Source: Cristatella mucedo
Taxonomy: Eukaryota > Bryozoa > Phylactolaemata > Cristatellidae
Direction: 5' to 3'
DNA length: 64,000 nt
Assembly: GCA_009760855.2 (NCBI GenBank)
Contig: WPIO01000005.1
Span: 11,820,001-11,884,000, forward strand
Shown: positions 20,400 through 31,320 of the stretch, one piece after another
How the letters are laid out: every line of letters starts with the position of its first letter
How positions within the stretch are numbered: position 1 is the stretch's first letter
Notes under the pieces: generated by a model
Databases searched by the model: none
What the model saw: the letters and a program-made list of their open reading frames with translations, nothing else
Told to the model about the DNA's origin: nothing
Made by a program: the position numbers and the translations under genes

Positions 20400-21125
20400 C
20401 CAGGTTGGGCAAAAACTTGGGATAATATTGCACCATCCCAATAAACGACCGGAAGCCACTGACGTCCGTTGGCGGCGGGGCGTTTTTTTAGCTGTCACTT
20501 TGTCCTCCATGGGGTGCATGCCAATATTGTTTATCTGATGCCCAAGGTGTACTATAGACTGTTTTAAGAAGGATAACTTGGAGGCCGTGCCTTGCAGTTA
20601 TGCCAACACCGAAGCAAGATTATGCATGTGAGAAGTTCGGTCATTTCCGGTCACAAAAATCATCTCATCCTGGTATCACTAGGCAGTCCAGGCAACAAGT
20701 GATCCACAGCCCTTTGGTGAATGGTGGGAGCGGAGGCAACAGTAAATGGCAAGCGGTTATATTTAAACAAACCCTTGTGCGTAGTAATGGTAACAAAAGC
20801 TTTGGACGCTTCCTCAATCTCGATCTCCGTAAATTCAGAGATAGGTCCAGCTTTGAAAATAAGGTCTCTCCATTTAGTTTCTCCTGTGAGTCGTCTATCG
20901 AGAGCATTGGATATGAGACACTCATTAGCTGAAAGTGTCGCGGTGCTCTTTAGTCTTCGCAGAGGCGGATCGAGCCGTCGGATTTAACTATTGGTACTAT
21001 TGGAGTCACCCATTCGCTATGCTCGACCCGTGAAATTATCCCCTCAGAGAACAATTTGTTTAGCTCAGACTCAAACTTCTCGCGTATCGCAAATGGCACT
21101 TTTCGTTTAGTATGCGTGGGTACAG
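20400..21125 (-). pseudogene. Gypsy reverse transcriptase (frameshifted)
   Basis: The N-terminal block reads KRKVPFAIREKFESELNKLF, SEGIISRVEHSEWVTPIVPI and VKSDGSIRLCEDY. Further on, YPMLSIDDSQEKLNGETLFS and KLDLS precede a frameshift. These are the Gypsy RT landmarks (VPFA-REK, EGII-RV-SEW-TPIVPV-K-DGSIR, G-x-LFSKLDL). The YVDD region is not intact. Confidence 0.82.
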
Positions 21126-21479
21126 CATTTTCTCAGACATGCAACTTTGACTTGAAGCTGCTGAACTTACCCAGCGTCTGGTGAAAGATATCGTCATGCT
21201 ATTGTAGAAGAGCGTCAAAGTCTCGATGCTCGGTCAATAAATTCGCAGAAACTATCCTGCTGATATAAAGGTCGAAAGCCGCCGTCCATTCTCTGCCAAG
21301 CAGCAGTACAGTGGTTTCGGTAAGGACAACAAGTTGAGCCTGGACCCTTTTTTATTGGTATTCAGCCTGAGGATGACTTACGCCAACAGGAGATATTTCC
21401 ACAGTAGCACCATACGACCGTTGTGTAATAGTCGTTGGCTCTAGGGACAGGCGAGAACAGAGGCGCTCATACTCGTGCA

Positions 21480-21605
21480 AGGATAGCGCAAAAAATGCTA
21501 GATCTCATGTCGAATTCCGTGTGAGCGGGTTTTCCTTCAACATGGACTCGTATCATGCACTGGGTCGCACTTCCCGCAGAATGAATGAAAACGACGTCGT
21601 CTGAC
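21480..21605 (-). pseudogene. Gypsy aspartic protease remnant
   Basis: SAGSATQCMIRVHVEGKPAH, then TEFDMRSSIFCAI. The pattern V-V-EGKP-x4-DTG-S of Gypsy proteases is recognisable, but the catalytic DTG reads DMR, so it is inactive. Confidence 0.55.
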
Positions 21606-21689
21606 ACTTTTCTGACATCAGCGGAGTTGTTGAGCTAATTGTTGATCTTGTTCTCAGTTGCTCTCAATTTTGCTCCCGCTCGCATTCGA

Positions 21690-21978
21690 TGCTGATCGTC
21701 ACACTTTTCGGAGATGACCTTTAATCAACAGACGTGGCATACGCTGCGGTAATGAGGGCATCTGCGCCGTTCGTGGTGCGTTGAACCGAAAGAGGCGCAT
21801 TCGCCAGCGATTGCTTTGGAATGCCGCGTGCTGATCTTGTCAACGGGCAAAGGTTCGGCAGTCCAATGCTAGGAACCATTTTCAATCGCTTCAACCTCTT
21901 CACACGAATATTATACCGCGGTCACAATGTTCAACGCTACCTCCAGTGTCAGACTTTTCACGTCAGCAGCCTTTACCG
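21690..21978 (-). pseudogene. Gypsy gag C-terminus with zinc knuckles
   Basis: ADVKSLTLEVALNIVTAV is gag-like. Further on CASFGSTHHERRRCPHYRSV and, across a stop, CHVC and LKGHLRKV fit a CCHC-type knuckle (C-x3-G-S-x-H-x4-C) followed by a second. The upstream half of the same gag lies on the far side of the R2-like insertion. Confidence 0.65.
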
Positions 21979-21984
21979 AGTAGC

Positions 21985-23749
21985 TGCGTGCCGTAGCTTT
22001 TGGGAGGCAGAGGCCGCGGCCCGCCCCGTAGACGCACAGAGATTGCAACGCGCCCTACTCAAGGCGTCGCCGCCGAGAGAGCAGCCCCTGCACCCGATTC
22101 TCCTGCTCCCACTCTCCCCTTCGGAAGTGGCGAGGAAACTGAAGAAGGCCAGCAACACCTCCCCTGGAGCGGACCGGCTAGAATACCGGCACCTCAAGGC
22201 GGTGGATGCACAAGCAACTCTCCTGGCGACCATCCTCAACGGCTGCCTAGAGTTTGGCGACGTGCCCCCCCCCCGCGTGGAAGACGGGCCACACGGTCCT
22301 GATCCACAAGAAAGGAGATCCGAAGGTGCCGGGAAACTTCCGGCCAATCTCGCCCCTGCCAACAATATATAAACTCTTGTCGGGCTGCTTGGCCACGAGG
22401 CTGTCGCTGCTGCTGCGGGAGAACAATGTGCTGTCCCCACAGCAGAAAGGCTTTCTTCCAGGCTGTGAAGGCTGTCAAGAGCAGACCTTCCTCGTCGAGT
22501 CGGCCCTGAGGGATGCGGCCAAAAGGAAGCGCACCTTGTGCGGAGCCTTTTTGGACCTTCAGAATGCATTCCCCAGTGTGCCACACGAGGCGCTCTACTC
22601 CACTCTTTCCCACTTGGGCGTGGACCAGCGCTTTGTAGGCTTCGTCCGCAACATATATGCCAGGCCTCTATCGCGCTGAGAGTTGGCTCGACCACCCTGG
22701 ATCCGTTCCCAGCTGCTGCGGGCGTCCGCCAGGGCGACCCACTCTCACCCATCCTTTTTGATGTGGTGATGGAGCCGCTTGTCAGAAGGCTAGCGGCTGG
22801 GGCGGAGAGGCATGGATATGCACTGGACTCGGCCAAGATCTCTGTTTGCGCCCTGGCCGACGATCTGGCCATTTTTTCGAACTCGCCGCGCTCCCTTCAG
22901 CGCCAGCTCGATCGAGCACATCGGGCTGCCTCGAGCATAGGCCTCAAGTTCAGGCCGGAAAAGTGTAGGACGCTGGTGCGCTACCCTGCGGCGTCGGAGA
23001 GCCTGGTCTTCACCATCGCCGGCTCCCCGCTTCCAATGCTACGAGACGAGGAGGCGCACCTATACCTAGGTGCCCCCCAGGGCTTTGCTTACCCTCGGGC
23101 GGAGGTAGAGACGGCGATCTCCCTCCTCACCCGGGATGTAGCCCTGCTTCAGACGTCCCTCCTGGCTCCGTGGCAGAAGATGGACGCCCTCCGCACGTTT
23201 CTTATGCCCAGACTGGAGTATCTGGGATGTGCGAAATGGCTCCGAAAGAAGCTCCTGGTCCCAGCCGACAGAGCGATTAAGGACTTCTGCAGGTCGGTTT
23301 GCTCCCTTCCGGACAAAGCCACTCTGGGCTTCTTCCACGCCTCACGCTCCAGTGGTGGAATTGGCCTTCTCCCGCTCTCGCAGGATGTGGACATCCTTCG
23401 CGCCACGCAGGCGTGCCGCATGCTGTCCTGCCCGGACTGGAAGGTGGCAGGAGTTGCTCTGGAAGGGCTTGATGGCGCCATAAAAGTACTTAAAGGGTCG
23501 CCCTCGGACGAGGCCAGAACCATCTTCCTGTCGGGCGGTTCCTTTGAACATGCCGTGGGTGCTGGATCAAAGTCGCTCTGGTCTGAGGCCCGCCAGGCGC
23601 TCAAACGCCTGGGTGTTGGTGCCCAGTACGCCGATGGAAAGATTCAGCTCCACTGGATCGAAGGGGACCATGAGCGCCCTCAGTTCTCCCCCTCCGAAAT
23701 GGTCTTCACCATCAGACAGGATCTGGCAAAGTTATGGGCGGTATATTAG
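21985..23749 (+). pseudogene. R2-like reverse transcriptase with two frameshifts
   Basis: Frame 1 (21985-22264): LLPLSPSEVARKLKKASNTS and PGADRLEYRHLKAVD, the RT entry region. Frame 2 (22275-22670): WKTGHTVLIHKKGDP, NFRPISPLPTIYKLLSGCLA, GFLPGCEGCQEQTFLVESAL and FLDLQNAFPSVPHEAL, the last with the first catalytic Asp. Frame 3 (22670-23749): GVRQGDPLSPILFDVVMEPL and CALADDLAIFSNSPRS (the DD pair), then thumb-region text to a stop. The first shift falls in a C10 run (22265-22274), the second near 22660-22672. All catalytic motifs are present, so the copy was recently active before these indels. Confidence 0.85.
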
Positions 23750-24210
23750 CGCGAGAGGCGTGCCACCTCCAGCGCGAGCTCGCCGTTGTCGAACGGGACC
23801 GCTACGTCGACCACTACCGCGTAGGCTCCCGTGTCGATGACAAGGTCTGGGCGACGATGCTGGGTCGGGTCGAGCTCATGGTGCTGGTCCACTCGGGCGT
23901 GTCTCCTTAGTGCCCAAGGCAGCGCCTCCAGGAGCCGGTACAGGACCGCGTCATGCCGTTTAGTGATGGCAACCATCATGCTTGGGCAATTGTTCAGGAC
24001 GTGCGGCAGCGTCTCGCGCTGACCGCAGCCCTTGCGGCAGAGGCGCTCCGACGTGGGGTCAAACCTGGCCCTGGCAGCGGCCACCGGCAGGAGGTCCAGT
24101 CTGGCACGGAAAACAAAGCGCCAAGCAGCAAAAGTGACACCGAGGCCCGAAAAGAGGAAGTGGGTGTGGTTGCTGTGTCTGTCTGTAGCCAGACAGCGAG
24201 CCACTTTCCC
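23750..24210 (-). pseudogene. R2-like CCHC and endonuclease core, inverted relative to the RT
   Basis: On the - strand: HFLFSGLGVTFAAWRFVFRA, then the CCHC motif LCRKGCGQRETLPHVLNNCP, then RRPDLVIDTGAYAVVVDVAV ending in ALEVARLSR. RPDLV ... VVVDVAVPF is the PD-(D/E)xK signature of the restriction-like endonuclease. In intact elements this follows the RT in the same orientation and the same ORF; here it lies opposite, flanked on both sides by + strand parts of the same ORF. Confidence 0.8.
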
Positions 24211-24214
24211 CTGA

Positions 24215-24902
24215 TCCTGAAAGGAAGCTCCTCAAATACATCGAGCTGGTGGATGAGCTTCGCGTCCGAGGACGCCAGGTTGAGCACTGCGCCTTCATCG
24301 TGGGCTCCCTCGTTGCCTGGCACCCTGAGAACGAGAGGACCCTGGCAGCCCTCAGGGTGAGCCAGCGCCACCGCAGGCTTCTCAGGAAGCTCTGTGTAGC
24401 GGACGCCATTAATGGCTCGGCCAGGGTCTGGCTGCAATTTGTGGGCACTACAGACAGCCCACAAGAGGGAGCGCGGCCGACACATGACCCGCCAGCGCCT
24501 GGAGACAGTGAGGCGTCGCCCACAACGCACTGGACGGACGCCCCACCTATCTCTGGATTGGAAAGGCATAGAGGAAAGCTGCCCCAGCCCGTGACTACAC
24601 CACCCGAGATAGCTCCCCTCCAGAGTCCAGCCGGCTCGGTAGAGCGGGACGTTCGCGTGAGAGCTCCAGAGAGAGCCGGTCAGTCACAGCCAGTAAGGCT
24701 CAGTGGCGCCGCCCTCCAAAGAGCAGCGGCTCAGTACACTGTGACACGCCCTCCCGCGCCGCGCGCGACCGTGGTGGACCCTTGGAGGAGGGCTACGCCG
24801 ATCAGGCTCGGAGTGCCCCAGCAAGCAAGCGCGACACCGGAGGTCCGGCCACCTCCAGATCGCGATGCTGGCTCCACCCGAGAGGTGTCTTGGAGGACCT
24901 AG
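24215..24902 (+). pseudogene. R2-like endonuclease domain C-terminal part and tail
   Basis: Reads ERKLLKYIELVDELRVRGRQ, VEHCAFIVGSLVAWHPENER, TLAALRVSQRHRRLLRKLCV and ADAINGSARVWLQFVG, the segment expected right after the PD-(D/E)xK strand in RLE retroelements. It continues as a proline- and arginine-rich tail to a stop at 24900-24902. Followed by about 20 bases to the Gypsy junction. Confidence 0.75.
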
Positions 24903-24925
24903 GCCGACCATGTACCCCACCAGTA

Positions 24926-25342
24926 ATTAAACAAATGAAGATATTGCAAGAAAGGCCACATACCAGCTGGTGGCGCCGAGCTTTCGGCAAAAATGGTTCG
25001 AATCAGAAATTCTGAGCCAAAAGACGCAAGGCAGCTAAATTTTCCCTCGCAGTGTTTCTCCTGGTCATTGATGAAGACAGTGGAACTTGTAGGTCTCAGC
25101 AATTTCAAGCGGTACGAAAGCGCCCGCGTGAGATCTTACAAACTCTTATCCGACAGTTTAGCCGGTGATACAAGGCTACGTACCAGCGCGTATGCCTTAG
25201 CTCCAATAGAATTCAGAAATAAGGCTTTATGGCGATCTACCGGAACCTCATGACCTAGCAAGCACTGTTCGAAAATATCCCGGTAGTAGCCGAACGCCTA
25301 TCTTTCCTCATCAAACGAGAGGAATCCTTCGCGTGTCGCCAT
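24926..25342 (-). pseudogene. Gypsy gag N-terminal half
   Basis: From an ATG at 25342 (-): MATREGFLSFDEER, then GYYRDIFEQCLLGHEVPVDR, HKALFLNSIGAKAYALVRSL and VSPAKLSDKS, ending near RRHQLVCGLSCN. The blocks K-ALFL-SIGA-AY-L-RSL-P and RDQLVCGL are characteristic of Gypsy gag capsid regions. At least one in-frame stop and several frame changes. Confidence 0.75.
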
Positions 25343-25381
25343 TGGTCAACAAAAAATCCATCGCGTCGCCACTGTTGTATT
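25343..25381 (-). other. Gypsy leader / primer-binding region
   Basis: Directly inside the LTR the - strand reads AATACAACAGTGGCGACGCG, then ATGG. A TGG-containing leader just after the LTR is where the tRNA primer site of a Gypsy element is expected; the tRNA species cannot be assigned with confidence. Confidence 0.4.
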
Positions 25382-25708
25382 TGTGTGAGCAGTCGCGCAA
25401 AACAAAAGACGGCTCAGACTGATGCCGTTTATTACGAAAAGACGAACCAGGCCGAAGCGGCACCACGCAAGCTCATACGCGTCCACAAAAGTGGGTCCGC
25501 TTTTCTTGGTTGGAAGAGGGTGGTAGCTAGGCAAGTCAGGCGTACCCAACAAGTCATTTTCCTTTTATACCCTTCCACCCGAACTCTTGAAATCGTGCGT
25601 AGTTGGTATTCTCGCGGACCCAACTCTCTGCGTCCATTCTTAGGCTTATTCATTTTCGCATGAAGCCTATTGGGTGACTCCTGAGCATGCTTATCGGCCT
25701 CGAGCACA
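25382..25708 (-). mobile_element. 5' LTR of the Gypsy element (327 bases)
   Basis: On the - strand begins TGTGCTCGAGG and ends TGCTCACACA, giving the standard TG...CA ends with a TGTG/CACA inverted repeat. An AATAAA is present near 25425-25434 (CGTAATAAACGGC). It is followed directly by the leader and gag start. Confidence 0.7.
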
Positions 25709-25710
25709 GT

Positions 25711-25943
25711 TGTGGGCGCCTGGTGCTATTGTAATTAGCACAGCAGCCTGCCACTAATGTAGGTCCCACCTGCAGCAGGTAGTTGGGCAATTGTCTGGCC
25801 TTTGAGGTAAAGATGTGGCCCGCCACAGATGCACTCCCCCATCTGCAGTGAGTCAGCCAGCTCGCATATGTACCAGTTTAGGGAATAAAGATCGAGTCTC
25901 GTTTACCGCTCATGTCCTCGTTGTGTCTCCGTTAGACTCCACA
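25711..25943 (+). mobile_element. Putative solo LTR, opposite orientation
   Basis: 233 bases running from TGTGGGCGCC to GACTCCACA, with TGTGG/CCACA terminal inverted repeats and GGGAATAAAGA about 60 bases before the end. No matching 5-base duplication flanks it (ACAGT versus AGAAT). It may be a solo LTR, or one LTR of an element whose internal part was replaced by the neighbouring Gypsy. Confidence 0.45.
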
Positions 25944-26849
25944 AGAATAGCCGCCGCCGGAGCTGGTCGTACAAAAGCATTTGTGTAATGCAGCATATTA
26001 GTCGACCCACATCCTGAACGAGTCATCTGCCCAAAGCTCTACTCTAACCTGAGCGAATCTCACTGTCAGATTACCCCTAGCTCCACTACCGGTTAACTAA
26101 TGGGTCCCCTACCCGGGTTCTACTTAGCAAGATACCCTTCCGCTACGGGCAGTTTTAGGTGCCCTAACCTAACCCGCAAAGGCAAGGGCTCGTATCGTGG
26201 TTAAACTAAGAGCTGCTTCTGTGCATTACTCTCCTTTCCCGAGAGATATGGCCTGATATCCCGTATCACATCGGCCATTCAAGCCTAGACGCCAGAGTGA
26301 CTGCATATGCCTAGCCAAAGTGCTGGATCGCCTTTAGACGGCACTTGAATTGCTCATGAAAAAATGAGCTCTTGAATGCAGTCATGCATTCTTGCCGTCT
26401 TTGGGTATGGCCTGATGCAGCCGCAGGCTGCGATGGTTACAATGCCATGCCACCGGTGTTACACTGTCGCTTCGTCGATGGTACCGAAAAGAGGACCATT
26501 CAATACCAACCACCAGCAGACGATAATCAAGAAATACGCAGTCCTGCTCAAGAAGGCATCGATCCGCGCCAAAGACCGATCCCAAAGCTTATTAGTTGCC
26601 TCTATGGGGAGCCAGATGGCGACAACTGTCGCTTCAAAGATTGAAACCTCAGCTGTCTGTTCCCCTTAAGTCAATCGTCAGCCGGTGACGGTGTCTTGCT
26701 ATGTTGGTAGAAGCAGTCATCAGCCTACAAAACGGGTTGCAGCTCCACCGTGGTAGCATCTCCACAGCCTGGTGATGGAGCAGTATCGGGGAGTTATCGG
26801 ACTTCTGGTCCAAAATTGAAGGGGCTGTTCATGTTAGGCCGTGAACGCC
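25944..26849. other. Unassigned sequence
   Basis: No gene recognised. Overlapping frames at 26372-26669 on both strands are short, without family signatures. Confidence 0.4.
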
Positions 26850-27010
26850 CCAGGAGTTAAGGTGTCGCTCTGCACGACCGAGGTCATTGGTTTGAACCCT
26901 GCAGCTGAGCCATAATTTATTGCCAACTGCAAGCGGTGGTGATAGTCAGTAAGGTTCTTCTGCCGCTATACAAATGAGTCTATTTTAAATCAGCCGAGAC
27001 TTTTTATTGG
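26850..27010 (+). mobile_element. SINE-2 copy (decayed head)
   Basis: GGTTTGAACCCTGCAGC is a degenerate B-box region, followed by TTATTGCCAACTGCAAGCGG, TGGTGATAGTCAGTAAGG and TTCTGCCGCTATACAAATGA. Confidence 0.65.
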
Positions 27011-29029
27011 TGCGAACAGTGAGATTCAAAGACGACAATCGTGACGCAGGGCTGACGTATAATCAATTTTAGGAGACGACAGTGACGCGATCGGCGTGAT
27101 AGTTTTCGCACATACAACCAGCAAAGAACTGACGACAGAGGATTAGGACAAAAGAAGATGATGCCGACATGTCCAAGCGCTGCATTTCAGCATGCTGAGC
27201 GGTCTGTAGAATCAGCAGGCCTTTGCGTCAACAAGAAAATATGACAACCTGACCAAAAGATCGCTTCTGGAAAAAAGAGTTCTTTGGTCACGTTATCCTG
27301 TTCTATACATAAAGGTATAAGCCATAAAGTTACATACATAAAGCCAGGTCATAAGTCAAGCATCAATGTGGTTTCATAATTAGATATAGAGCTGTTCATA
27401 AGCTTCAGGGTATCAGTACTATTTCATAAATGGTCGTCAGTTCATAGTCAGTCTGTCCCGGGATTTTTGTTAACTTATAGCCACGTAAAGTTTCGGTGTT
27501 TTTGAAGGTTTTACGTGACCAATTGGCCTCATGACGTCTTCTGGGTCGCTCGTGTGATTTGAAAGTCGGAATTTTACTGCAACGGAGCCGTTCTCCATAC
27601 TCTGGCTGTATTGGGATGTCGCTGTCTGCCGAAATGGACATAAGCACTTGGAGGCCAGCTGTTCGCCTCTAGCTATCTGCCATCAGTAGCTGCTATTTAG
27701 CTCCGCCGTCAAGACTGTTGATCGTCTAATCTTCTTACGCAACAGCATCGGTTTACTAGAGACGAATTTGTGGAAACTTCAGCCCCAAATCAGAGAAGAA
27801 AAAACAGAGAACTAAGTAAAAGACCAATATCCTTGCCAAGGAAGTGGACTGAACATGAACTGACACTGTAGAGTCGACCTTAAACACGAAGCACATACCT
27901 ACTGCCCTCTAGTTTCAATGATGAAATACGAGTTGACCGACATAAGATCAAAAGATGTACACAGATTTCAGCCGAAGAAAAAAAATAAGACGTCAGCATT
28001 ATAAAATTACAAAGCTGGGCAGATCTTTTGATTCATGCGTTTAATACTAATAAGAGCGGTTCTTGGTCAGGAATATCCCGTGTTTCAATATAACCGCATG
28101 CTCTATTGAATGTCACGTCCTCTGAACGATCGCTTGAGCAAATTTCTTTGGACTACTATCCTCGTTAAAAAACTAAAGACAGATAGATCACCATACGGCC
28201 CCCTTGCCGAGTTAACCGAAAAGTAGTTAATGCGGTTAGATATGTTTCTTTGGATACAAAAGAGATCGTTAAAGACGTATACGGTACCTCAATCTTTCGA
28301 AAAAGGCGTTGAATGACGACAACATATACCAAAGGTTGCCACTTAATATGACACGAGAGATTTGCTGGGAGCTCATGTAACCCAATATCCCGCTAGCTGC
28401 ACCTGTGACAACATCCCGTATGGAAAGGTGACACTTGAATAGGTAAGTGCAGGGCTCTAAAGTACGGACCTAGCGGCCGTCTAGATTTGTGAAAGACACA
28501 CAATTATTAAATGAGCTACAGCACCGCGATGCACATTACTAAAATATGGGCACGGCTCTATTTGCAATCGATTCGATCGGGCGCGGATAAGGATCCCTTG
28601 TCCACTCTACCAACGAACATAGACGAGAAGCATCAAAATATCCATCAAAAGCTCCGATCAAAGCCGAAACATCAAGCGAGCCAAGTGACGAAGTGAATCC
28701 AAAGTTGAGACTCTCCTTCTAGTTGAAGATTCCTTATTATTGGCGATGGGCCAAGTGATGTGAACAAGTGGAGTCAACAGCCAATTAAATCCACCCCATG
28801 CCTGAGTGCGTTAATTTGGAATACAAGTTGATCCCCCACTGGATCCTTCCGAAAAGCCAAACCGCTGGTCGCAGGGACACGATGCGTTAGGAACAGTGAC
28901 AGCGGCGGTGCAGCGGACGTCAAGTGCGTTCTCATTCCACCGGGTATCGGAAGCAGTCCGGGAATTAGTCAAGATGCGCTTCATTTGCCCCCTCTAAGAA
29001 ATTCTCTAAGATTGGTGAACAAAAAATCT
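27011..29029. other. Unassigned sequence (about 2 kb)
   Basis: I find no gene, RNA gene or known repeat member. The 80-codon - frame at 27405-27647 and the 61-codon + frame at 28511-28696 lack recognisable features. Confidence 0.4.
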
Positions 29030-29129
29030 ATTTCTTTCTCGATTTATGAATGTAAAAACAGTAAAAGTATCGAGCGGGTTGGATGGATGCAAGGCAAGCC
29101 CTAAGTACAAGTCAGGTCTCATCCACCAG

Positions 29130-30262
29130 ATCAGTCACCGATGAACTCCCTCAAGGGTCCGTCCTCGGTCCCTTGATGTTCTCCATGTACACTCAACATC
29201 CAGAGAAAGTGAATCTTGCCTGTGGAATAGGCTATCACTTTTTATGGTGACAATACTCAGCCTAATTAGTCATTTAAACAGTCAGAATCTGCTGAAGCGT
29301 CTGATAAACTGAACGCTTGCCTTGCAGACATTCGATCCTAGCTGTCGGAAAATGTCCTTAAACGAAATGACGATAAAATGAAACCGACGCTGATGGGACA
29401 CGCAAAGCTCGTGGCTTGACTGGAAGACTTTGCTCTGTTAATAAATGATGCTGTTGGCGACCATCGCCGTGTGCTTGAAATTTAGGTATCTTCTTCGACA
29501 GCTGTCTAAATTTTTAAAGCTTCGCCAAGGAGAGTGCTTTCACAGCTAGCCATCACGTCCGATCCTTTTTAAAGATTAAGAACTGTCCTCCACGGTGGCT
29601 TGCAAAAATTTAACTAGTTCATTGGTGCTAGCTCGGCTATCTATTGCAATTCTCTTTTGGCTGGACTACCAGAAAATGCCACTAGGCCACTTCAGCTGGT
29701 GATAAACTTGGCTGCAAGGCTAATTTGAAAATCCCTGAGGTTTGACCATGTATCTACTCTGCTGAAAGAGCTTGCATTGCTGCCGGTTGATCGACGGGTA
29801 CAGAGCAAAGTTCATACCCTGACCCACAAGGCCTGCCACTGTTTGACTCTTTCATACCTTGCCGAACTGCGCACTAGTTTCAGCGTCTTCTACCTTCAGG
29901 TCATGTACGGATAATGAATGAGCTGTTTCATTCCTCCGCTTAAAAAGCGTTGGCGACAGAATGTTTTGCTCTGCAGGATATAGACTGTGGAACGCACTTG
30001 CACTATTCTTACGCAACGACATCTACTTCCTGTTTCCGACTATGGCTGCTCATCCTTTCCAGCAGTTCTGAGCTGCAAGTTCCATGCTGCTCACTGCCTC
30101 AACTGCTCTCCTGACTCTGCTGTGCTTGTCATATTTTTCTTTTGTTGTATGAGATTAAGTCTGTTGGCTGCCGAATGCGTGGCGAAAGCCTCGTAAGCTA
30201 CGAGTGCGCTTTAGAAAACTTTCCTGCATAACACCCACACGGTCTCTGCGGCTTCGTAGTGT
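29130..30262 (+). mobile_element. LINE-B copy, strongly decayed
   Basis: Begins in the RT palm (LPQGSVLGPLMFSMYTQ), continues through a broken YADD region (FYGDN-type text with stops), LAGLPENATRPLQLV-like and LPVDRRVQSKVHTLTHKACH-like segments, and ends in AACACCCACACGGTC. Dozens of stops and indels; older than the copies at 17905 and 47739. Confidence 0.75.
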
Positions 30263-30564
30263 TGCGTAGATAAAAGTTCTGGCTCGGCTACTGTGAGCGA
30301 GTGCTGGTAATTTCTATTAAACGTATATTTGTGACCGCCTCTTCTATGTTTCTCCTGCGGCTCCGTGTCACGCTGCAAGTCTTCAAAATATGACACCTTG
30401 CGCAATGTTGCCGTAAATAACATAAATTTTTTAGTGTAGAGAGGGCTTACGTGCCTCAGAATCATAACAACGGTGATACAGTATGGGAATTCTTAGACCA
30501 AGCCTTGGCTATTTTAAAAGCTGTCTTGTTACGAACGTGTGTAACTTATCTCCGTCAGTAACTC

Positions 30565-30740
30565 CAGTCCCCGGGTCTCAGTCCAGGGGTAAGGCGGTTT
30601 GTGCTTCATGACCCAGGTCGTGGGTTCAAGTCCTACTGTGGGCAATCCTAAATTTCCGACTGCAAGCTGAGATGAAAGCCGTTACGCCTCTTCGAATGCT
30701 ATAGAAATAAGGCTATTGAGTCAGTTAAACTTTGCATTAT
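30565..30740 (+). mobile_element. SINE-2 copy (GTCCAGG-head variant)
   Basis: GTCTCAGTCCAGGGGTAAGG head, GTCGTGGGTTCAAGTCC B box, TGTGGGCAATCC junction and GCTATAGAAATAAGGCTATT tail. Same head variant as the 12789 copy. Confidence 0.7.
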
Positions 30741-31124
30741 AAAGTCCCAAAGACTAACTGGGTGTTACGCATCACAACTTACAGAAGCCAACTCAAAGGC
30801 TAATCGGTTTCAGCCTGTCTCACTAAAAAAGTTACGACAAATGCAGTGCCTGTAAAGGATGAGTCTTTTTAGACGCGTGACATAAACTGGCGAAGCTTGC
30901 GCATCCAAGCGCAGCCAATAAGTCATGAAGGTCTCAATCCCCGACACACGCAGTAATGTTGATGACTGCGCATGGCGGGAATTGAGAACGCAATTAAATC
31001 TGTAACGAGTACATGTCCTTAACATATAGCTATGTATTCCACAGCACGGTAGGGTCACATTTTTTCACCAACGGAAATGCAATACCACTCCTCAATATGC
31101 ATATATGTATCTATATAATTTATT

Positions 31125-31270
31125 TGTATAGCGTCCTAAGAAAAACCTAATCTCTATCAACACGCTTCACCTATGCCGCTGGGTTCGAGGCCATGATCTT
31201 GGTCATCAAATGCATGCCCTCTGACCTCGGTCATCGAAGATAAGCATCTTAACACCCGAGCGAAATCAGG
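31125..31270 (-). mobile_element. SINE-1 copy (decayed, internal duplication)
   Basis: ATTTGTATAGCGTCCTAAG, AACCTAATCTCTATCAACAC and GCTTCACCTATGCCGCTGGG are the reverse complement of the SINE-1 tail. The tRNA-like part appears twice in part (CTTGGTCATC and CTCGGTCATC about 40 bases apart). Confidence 0.6.
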
Positions 31271-31320
31271 GCGCCATTTCTTTAGATGATCTGGTAAAAT
31301 CTCCCAGTAATAGATTATGA

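Larger units (their letters stand above)
21980..24925 (+). mobile_element. R2-superfamily (RLE-type) non-LTR retrotransposon, 5'-truncated, inside Gypsy gag
   Basis: GC-rich block with an RT in three frames (21985-23749, +), an endonuclease segment on the opposite strand (23750-24210, -) and the rest of the endonuclease domain again on + (24215-24902). Elements with a single ORF carrying RT, a CCHC motif and a C-terminal restriction-like endonuclease belong to the R2/R4/NeSL group. The insertion splits the Gypsy gag: QLVCGLS-type text ends near 24928 on - and gag resumes near 21978. Confidence 0.82.
18845..25708 (-). mobile_element. Decayed Ty3/Gypsy retrotransposon, interrupted by two other elements
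   Basis: Read on the - strand the order is LTR (25382-25708), leader, gag, [R2-like insertion], gag zinc knuckles, aspartic protease, RT, RNase H, integrase. This protease-RT-RNase H-integrase order defines Ty3/Gypsy rather than Ty1/Copia. Every domain carries stops and frameshifts. The 3' LTR is not found; at 18842 the element is cut by a LINE-B copy. Without the R2-like insertion about 3.9 kb remains. Confidence 0.85.

Noticed and set aside
21973..22872. 299-codon - strand ORF
   Set aside because: It is the antisense shadow of the R2-like reverse transcriptase, open only because of high GC.
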